Assembly (NCBI RefSeq): GCF_964199755.1
Contig: NC_133913.1
Coordinates: 8,100,201-8,164,200, forward strand
Direction: 5' to 3'
DNA: 64,000 nt
DNA from: Larus michahellis
Lineage: Eukaryota > Chordata > Aves > Charadriiformes > Laridae
The notes under the pieces were generated by a model. The model was not told where the DNA came from. It saw only the letters and a program-made list of their open reading frames with translations, and made no database searches. Position numbers and translations under genes: made by a program. Each line of letters begins with the position of its first letter. Positions within the stretch are counted from its first letter, which is position 1. This document shows positions 58,890 to 64,000 of this stretch, piece after piece.

Positions 58890-61800
58890 TTTTGCTCAGG
58901 ATGCCACTTTTCCTCATCTTAACTCTTTAGTTGAAGACAGCTTCTGTGTGGGAAAGAGCATGAAGTGAGCTATGAGGACCTTGTGGGAAAAAAAAAAGGG
59001 CACCTCCATCTTGCCTTGCTCCAAGGTACGGAGCTACCCCCGCATACATGGGACAAGATGACTCTTTGCTTCTTCACATCCCACCTCAGGATCCTTTTTG
59101 CCCCTCTGTCACCAACCTGGTAGCAGATTAGTAGGAGACAGGCGTCGGATGGGAGTTGCAGGTGTCAAAAATGCCTATCGGTTCAGTGGGGTGGCGGTGC
59201 TTAAATCAGATTGGAGCACAGGGAAGGTGGGCGCAACGATGTGTCAAAGTCTGAGACACAAGGCACGGGATGCGTTTGGGCCTGAGTGATAATTGCACCT
59301 GGAAGACACCAGTACCAATGATGACAGAGGAAGAAATAGGCAGAGAAGCAGAAAGATAGAGCAGGCGAAGAACGGTCTGGGAGGATGAGTGGAAGAATGC
59401 ATGAATTCGTATGAGGAGAGTGGCATAGTTGGATAGTTGGAGGGGGCTATATTTAGTGGCAGTAAGAGTCAATGGCAGAAAACAGTGAACGTATGGGGAA
59501 TTGGGGAGGGGAATGGATGAATGAATTTGTAGTTGGGATGCATGGATGCACATCCAAGGAAGAGGGGGGCAGGAAGTTGTTGGAGGAATTGATGAGCAAA
59601 TGCAGTTGTGTGGAATGTGAGGGAGTGGGTGATAAAAAGGTGCCCGGTTTGTGACTAATCTGTCAATTAGGCAGATAAAGAGAGGCGTCTAAAGCCACAA
59701 GCCTTTCTACAGGTCAGTGGTCTGGAAGTCTCCCAGTACTGAATAAAGCTTTAACTCCACTGTCAAAACATTGGACAGGAGGGCCATTTGCAGTGAGGAG
59801 CCCTAGAACAGCTGAGTGTTTCTTGCAAAGGTGGGGAAATCCTATCTAGCTGTCTCCCATAGGTCCTGTGCTATGTATATTGGCATCACGTGTCTATCTT
59901 GGAAATGACAGGACATCTAAAATTATACTAGACACTCGTGTTTCAACAACTAAATCTCATCCCTAAATTTAAATAAGAGCAAGAGCCTCTTCTGCTTATC
60001 ACAAGAGTAGGATTCACTTCAAGATTATTATATAGAAATGTAGGTATTTAAAACGAGATATATTCAGATTAAGTTCTAAACCAATGCAAGGCTTTTGCCA
60101 GAGGGCACAAAAAGAGGGGGTGAGAATGGGGCACAGGAATGAATGAGGAGTGAGGGGAATGTGAAGGGAGGTAGAATGAGGCAGGGAAGGAGGGATGTGC
60201 ATTCTGTGCTATAGTGATCCTGATGGGGACACCATTGTACATTAAGGACTTGGTGGTCCACATAGCAGTTAACCCAAGGAGGCACAGGACAGGACTGTGC
60301 CATGCTGCACATTCAGCTTGGCCTTCAGACCTGTGCTGGGCTGCACAAATCCCATGGCTGCAGGATAACTTCAGCCATCTCACTGTAAGAGCCAGCTCTG
60401 GAACATGCGCATTGTAATATGCTGTGTACTGACCGGAGGCCCATTTGATGCTGCACAACCCGGGTTCCCAGCGTCTGAGGGGACGTAAGATTATCTATAC
60501 TGTCTTTATCATGTCGGCTCTAAGAAATGTATTTCAAATGATACTTTGCAGAATTTGTGTGTCTTTCTTACTGGGATCATAGTGAACAAGCACCTGGCTC
60601 CTGGGGCAAAACATTTTGCACAGACAGAAAGTCCCAGTGAAAAATACTTTTCTGGAAACGGGATAATTAGGAAGATACAGACTGAGAGCCTGGCTGGTCC
60701 CTGCACAGGGCCATGGGGGGCAGTCACAAGAAACTTGGCCCAGATGGTTTTCCTGGTGAGTTGGGAATGTGAGGAGGGATTATCTGGATGTCCCAGGCCG
60801 GCTGAAGTATTAATGCAGACCAAGAAACACAGTGTAGGGCAAGCAAAAGGCAAGAAAAACGTGTGGTGTGTTCAGTTGTTGGTAATGTGCTCAGCGCTGT
60901 CACGGGGATGCTTGGAGCCAAAGCAGTGGCCCTGTGGGAGCTGCAGGCCCAGCAGTGTAAGAGGGGCCCAGGCAGCAAAAGGGGCAGGGGGCGCAGGGGG
61001 TGGCCAGTGCCGGGGACCGCTGAGACATGAGCCACTTGTGACGGGGTAAGGGGGATGGGAGACCTCGGGACCCCAGCAGGGTCGGGGCACAAGTGCAGCA
61101 CCTGCAGCTCTGCACAGACGCCGGACACTGAGACGGCCAAGGCAGGGGCATGAAGGGAAGCACCGAGCCACGGGGCACCGGCCCTAGCTGCCACTCCCTC
61201 GGTCACAGGGAAGAGGCGCCATCCTTAACTGCGCCCCGCTCCCTGCGAACAAGCCCAGGGAAGGGGCAGGTGCTCCCCGCATGGGTGGCAGGGAGGCTGG
61301 GGACAAGGGGTGCGGGGGCACAGGCCCTTACACTCTGCTTGACCCACTGCGGAGCCGGCAGAGTACGCAGCAGGTGATGGCTCTGCAAGTACTGGGGCAG
61401 ATGGAACCCAAAGTAATGGAAAGCCACCCCATTACCCCAGGATTAAAGTGATGACTGTTAAGAAAATCGGGGCTTAGGGTGGAAAAGTGTCCTTCTAACC
61501 TTGCAGCCGGGAGGATGCAATGCATGATTATGCAGTTCCCTCCCAGGCACGATAACAGAACACCCAAGAGAGCTGGGAGGAACCCTTGATGATCCTGCTT
61601 GGGGTGGGATTTCCAAGGGAATGGCTATCAGGAACGTCTCTTTAGTTCCCAGGTGAAGAATCATCTCCTGCTACCCTGACTCAGCCCAGCATTAACAGCA
61701 GTCTTTTATTCTGGGCCAGCGCTGCCCCAGGCAGACCTTCTGAGTTAATGGCCCCTTTTTCTTAACACACAGGAATCTCAAACAACTCCACAGGAATCAA

Positions 61801-63895
61801 GGTAATTTTTTCGTGGAAGTTTGGGATCTGCCCAGAGCAAAAGCAGAGAGTGAGAAAAGTCAAAGGAAAAAAAAGGAATGAAGGAAAGCCAGCAGGTCCA
61901 AACCCAACACCAGGGATTTGGACTTCACTCACCACCAAACAGATGGACAGGTATAATTCTCCTCACTTTACTCATATGAAAAAACGAAGCACACACTCTC
62001 TCTCTCTGGTGCTCTCAGAGACTTCTGTCTTTAGTCATCCATCCTTCAAGCTGTACTTGGATAATCCTCCAAGTTCTGGAGGACACCTTTGTCAGAGGAA
62101 TTCCTGGGCAAATAGCCCCTATTTGATGAAACCGAGAGTTGCTAAATCGATACAAAACTAAAGCTGTGGTTTTTTGTTCTTAGTAGAAATCCTGGTTTAC
62201 TGACAACTGCGTTTAAGGATTCCAATAACAGAATGCTCAGACATCCCTGTTATCATTATAAAACATTATTTTCTGTCAGGGTAAGAGATTGAATTTACAG
62301 ATATCATGATGGAGGATGTGCCTCATTTTGAATTTGGACCATAGCCTGCTGTCCGCGACCTTAGAGATCCCAAATGTGTAGGTACCATTTGAACTAAGTG
62401 GCCTGGCAGTTTGGGGCAGCAAACACAGACGGAGACACGGAAGCCTCCAAGCCTTTGCCAGGGTATGGCAAGCACAGACAGGCAAAAGCACACATGCACA
62501 CAGAACAGGTCTGCAAGCATTCCACGTGGAGGGAAGGAAGGATGGATGCACAGACAAACGCACTCACCGTGGAACCGCAGCCTGCAGCAGGAGCAATGAG
62601 CAGACACGGGAATGGCCCCAGGACTCAAACCTGTCAGCTGCAGCAGGAAAGGATGTTCACAGGCGCTCTTGGAGGAGGAGGAGGGCTGATCATTGCGTCA
62701 TTGCAGGAAGCAGCAGGGACGGGTGGGAGCTGCGGTTACAGCCGCAGTGCCTGGCCAGATTCCAGGAAAGGGAATGCTGCCAAATGCGCACTCTGGGATA
62801 TGCAGTTAGGAACCAGGGATGATGCCCGCCCTGCCTGCTGGGATGAGGTAGGGGCACTGGAGATGCTGCCATCCCTGCCTGCTGGGATGGGTAGGAGGCA
62901 GTGGGCGTAGGGGTGCTCCAGGTCACTGGGCAGCTCTGGGAGGTCAGTGGAGCCCCGAAGAAAGCGGGATTGATGGGGAACCCACTTAGAGGGTACTTTT
63001 TGGGCCCAAACTGGGGACCCACGCTGGGAGGAGCAGAGGGCACTAATAGAGACAATGCTCTGGGTTGTTTACTGTCCTGGGGGCTCTGAGCTGTGGATGC
63101 TGCCTTGGAAAGGACTCTCGTGTGTGGCAGGGGTGTCTTGGGGAGAGAACTGCAGCAGTGCCGCACGGGGTGGGCAGGGGAGGGGGAGCTGCCCAGTACC
63201 ACCTGCCCTGCGGGGGGGTTGGAGGCAGCTGAGGGAGGGGTGGGATCAGGGGAAGGCTCCCATGTTCCCGGTTGGGAAACACCTCCCCACCAGAAGCAGA
63301 AGTGGCTGCTGCACCAGGGAGCCATCCCATTCCTGCAGCCAAAGTGCACCCACACAAGCACTTCACCCTGCCTTCCTGACACTCTCCCCTGACTTTTCCT
63401 TTTCCAGCGGGCCTCAGCATGTCCAAGAGGATACAGGTAGGAAGGCAGTTTTGGACCAGTGAGAAAAACTTGGAAGAAGAGATGTCCATCTTGTGTCTTT
63501 ATTCTAGACATTGCTGAGCTTGCTTGGAGTCATACACCTCCAGAAAAGTGAATGCGAAAGCGCCAGACATGGAAGGGGTGCTGATATGAATGAAATCTGG
63601 GGGCCTACATCAGAAGACAAGGTCCCATTTTCTTGAGGGGCACCGAGATCTCCTTGTTCCCCAGAGGACAGACTATTTAGGTTGAGAGCCGGAGTCACCA
63701 AAGTGCACTAGGTAGCTTGGGCATGATCTTGTCAGAGGAGCAGCTACAGTGTAGTCAGATGTCCATGTGCATGACTGTGGAGTAACAGACATGGTCAGAC
63801 CCTGATTTGCTTCTGGAACAGTGACATTTTCTATTTCCTACCTTGTGGCATTTCAGTAAGCCAGATTTCATCAATTTCTTTTCAGGGATTTTCTT
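58890..63895. other. Upstream intergenic region, partly GC-rich
   Basis: Contains any promoter of gene B, but no clear CpG cluster next to its first exon. A GC-rich stretch at 60900-61330 and another at 62800-63300 hold long open frames because of base composition. A 273-codon minus-strand frame at 62690-63511 is Pro/Ser-rich and unrecognised. A short direct duplication (cctgcctgctgggatg at 62831 and 62875) is present. No gene is called. Confidence 0.4.
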
Positions 63896-63898
63896 CTC

Positions 63899-64000
63899 TG
63901 TTCTGGTTTTGGCTGTATAGAGTTAATTTTCTTCACAGTAGCTAGTATGGGGCTATGTTTTGTATTTGTGATTTGTGCTGAAAACAGCGTTGATAATATA
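63899..64000 (+). mobile_element. LTR of the shared family, cut by the window end
   Basis: Starts tgttctggttttggctgtat and follows the first 100 bp of the LTR at 44829 (agctagtatggggctatgtt, ctgaaaacagcgttgataat). The remainder is outside the window. Confidence 0.88.

Noticed and set aside
60870-61330. Possible CpG-island gene start
   Set aside because: The stretch is GC-rich but CpG dinucleotides are only moderate, and no exon or splice donor with a plausible protein follows on either strand.

Overview
The window looks like an avian nuclear chromosome segment. The evidence is the density of CR1 retrotransposon copies (at least 17, with the typical CR1 3' ends built on the attctatg/catagaat motif and recognisable reverse-transcriptase remnants), several bird-type solo LTRs, and split vertebrate genes with GT-AG introns. 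No bacterial, viral-genome or organellar gene organisation is present. I cannot name the species.

Two intact protein-coding genes can be modelled exon by exon. Both lie on the minus strand and both encode VWA5A-like proteins (VIT domain plus von Willebrand factor A domain plus a C-terminal region). Gene A occupies 13413-20863, with its first coding exon unresolved and a GC/CpG-rich candidate promoter near 22.6-23.0 kb. Gene B occupies 47960-58884 and gives a complete 808-residue model. They share the same exon phases, and nine internal exons have the same length, so they are tandem paralogues. In both, the metal-binding (MIDAS) residues of the VWA domain are lost, and about 15 residues are missing around that site compared with human VWA5A. 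Gene B also ends inside an old LTR, which supplies its stop codon and last residues.

Around and between them lie dead genes. There are three olfactory receptor pseudogenes (about 9.46-10.30 kb minus, 41.50-41.85 kb minus, 45.60-46.31 kb plus). There is also a chymase/granzyme-type serine protease relic (33.96-35.11 kb minus) with a clear signal-peptide exon, an IIGG/His exon carrying an in-frame stop, and an Asp exon.

The rest is repeat and unannotated intergenic DNA. Region by region: 0-3.2 kb, CR1 with a nested LTR, a second LTR relic and an unclassified repeat; 3.2-9.4 kb, mostly anonymous with small CR1 pieces and one LTR; 9.4-10.3 kb, OR pseudogene; 13.4-23 kb, gene A and its promoter region; 23.5-24 kb, LTR; 24-30 kb, anonymous; 30-36.7 kb, dense CR1, a 480-bp polypurine tract and the protease relic; 39-43 kb, CR1 and an OR relic; 44.8-47.5 kb, LTRs and an OR relic; 47.8-58.9 kb, gene B; 59-64 kb, anonymous, partly GC-rich, ending in another LTR copy. 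No tRNA, rRNA, CRISPR or other RNA gene was seen.
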